From the NCBI RefSeq assembly GCF_001639065.2, contig NZ_LQXO02000013.1, positions 186,001 to 250,000 on the forward strand: DNA of 64,000 nt, in the 5' to 3' direction. Positions 63,979 to 64,000 of the stretch are shown piece by piece. The position numbers and the translations under genes were made by a program. The notes beneath the pieces were generated by a model, which saw only the letters and a list, made by a program, of their open reading frames with translations, searched no databases and was not told the origin of the DNA. This DNA is from Vibrio barjaei. Its GTDB lineage: Bacteria > Pseudomonadota > Gammaproteobacteria > Enterobacterales > Vibrionaceae. Within the stretch, counting starts at the first letter, position 1. Every line of letters begins with the position of its first letter.

Positions 63979-64000
63979 TGTTGTTCTGAAGATATTGAGC

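Noticed and set aside
1..64000. CRISPR arrays, insertion sequences, prophage or integron repeats
   Set aside because: No regularly spaced direct repeats, transposase, integrase or attC-like arrays were seen while reading the window. The long repeats found are the duplicated srlAEB genes and the nanM pair.

Overview
The window looks like chromosomal DNA of a marine gammaproteobacterium, most probably a Vibrio. This is an inference from gene content: a sialic-acid cluster with the Vibrio vulnificus-type layout (TRAP transporter-nanA-nanR divergent from nanE-nanK-nagA), a KdgM-type porin, a glucitol PTS of the SrlAEB/GutM/SrlR/GutQ type, a DcuA/B antiporter, and compact operons with classical rho-independent terminators. 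No rRNA, tRNA, insertion sequence, integrase, phage gene or CRISPR array was found. The content is metabolic and regulatory, as expected of a secondary chromosome or a flexible chromosomal region.

Layout. 0-8 kb: the end of a Sel1-repeat protein; a KdgM-type porin behind a near-consensus CRP site; a minus-strand HlyD-ATPase-permease exporter followed by a LysR gene; an M23 peptidase overlapping a bactofilin. 8-17 kb: a MATE exporter divergent from a LysR gene; a two-gene napGH unit behind a perfect FNR box, with no other nap gene; two unknown minus-strand genes; a Crp/Fnr-like regulator; a 2OG-Fe(II) oxygenase; a choice-of-anchor-I lipoprotein. 17-24 kb: a thiol and sulfur amino acid set (CoA-disulfide-reductase-like flavoprotein, TcyP-like cystine symporter, RidA, YheO-type regulator, a 603-residue Cys/Met-type PLP enzyme and a divergent Lrp-type regulator). 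24-29 kb: a large hybrid histidine kinase beside an HD-GYP response regulator. 29-32 kb: a class III aminotransferase, a beta-keto acid cleavage enzyme and a TAXI-TRAP binding protein. 32-41 kb: a glucitol/sorbitol region with two complete PTS permeases (srlAEB twice) on either side of srlD-gutM-srlR, plus a divergent gutQ-LysR pair. 41-43 kb: a small secreted protein and a DcuA/B transporter. 43-54 kb: a complete sialic-acid region with mutarotases (two), regulator, lyase, TRAP importer, and nanE-nanK-nagA. 54-58 kb: a little-described locus of LysR regulator, 42-residue secreted mini-ORF, secreted GntH-like metallo-beta-lactamase-fold enzyme and two small exported proteins. 58-64 kb: an EamA exporter behind a Fur-box-like site, a lone RND pump with altered proton-relay residues, a glycine-zipper protein and an outer-membrane barrel protein.

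How the genes work together. The best-understood parts are carbon-acquisition modules. Sialic acid is made available as the right anomer by NanM, imported by SiaPQM, split by NanA, phosphorylated and epimerised by NanK and NanE, and deacetylated by NagA. NanR probably acts on the long inverted repeat between siaP and nanE. Glucitol is imported and phosphorylated by either of two PTS permeases and oxidised by SrlD. The aminotransferase plus BKACE pair suggests degradation of a beta-amino acid through a beta-keto acid. The most novel-looking material is the GntH-like locus at 54.3-58.1 kb, the RND pump with changed proton-relay residues, the duplicated srlAEB modules, and the perfect inverted repeat that abuts the start codon of the YheO-type regulator.
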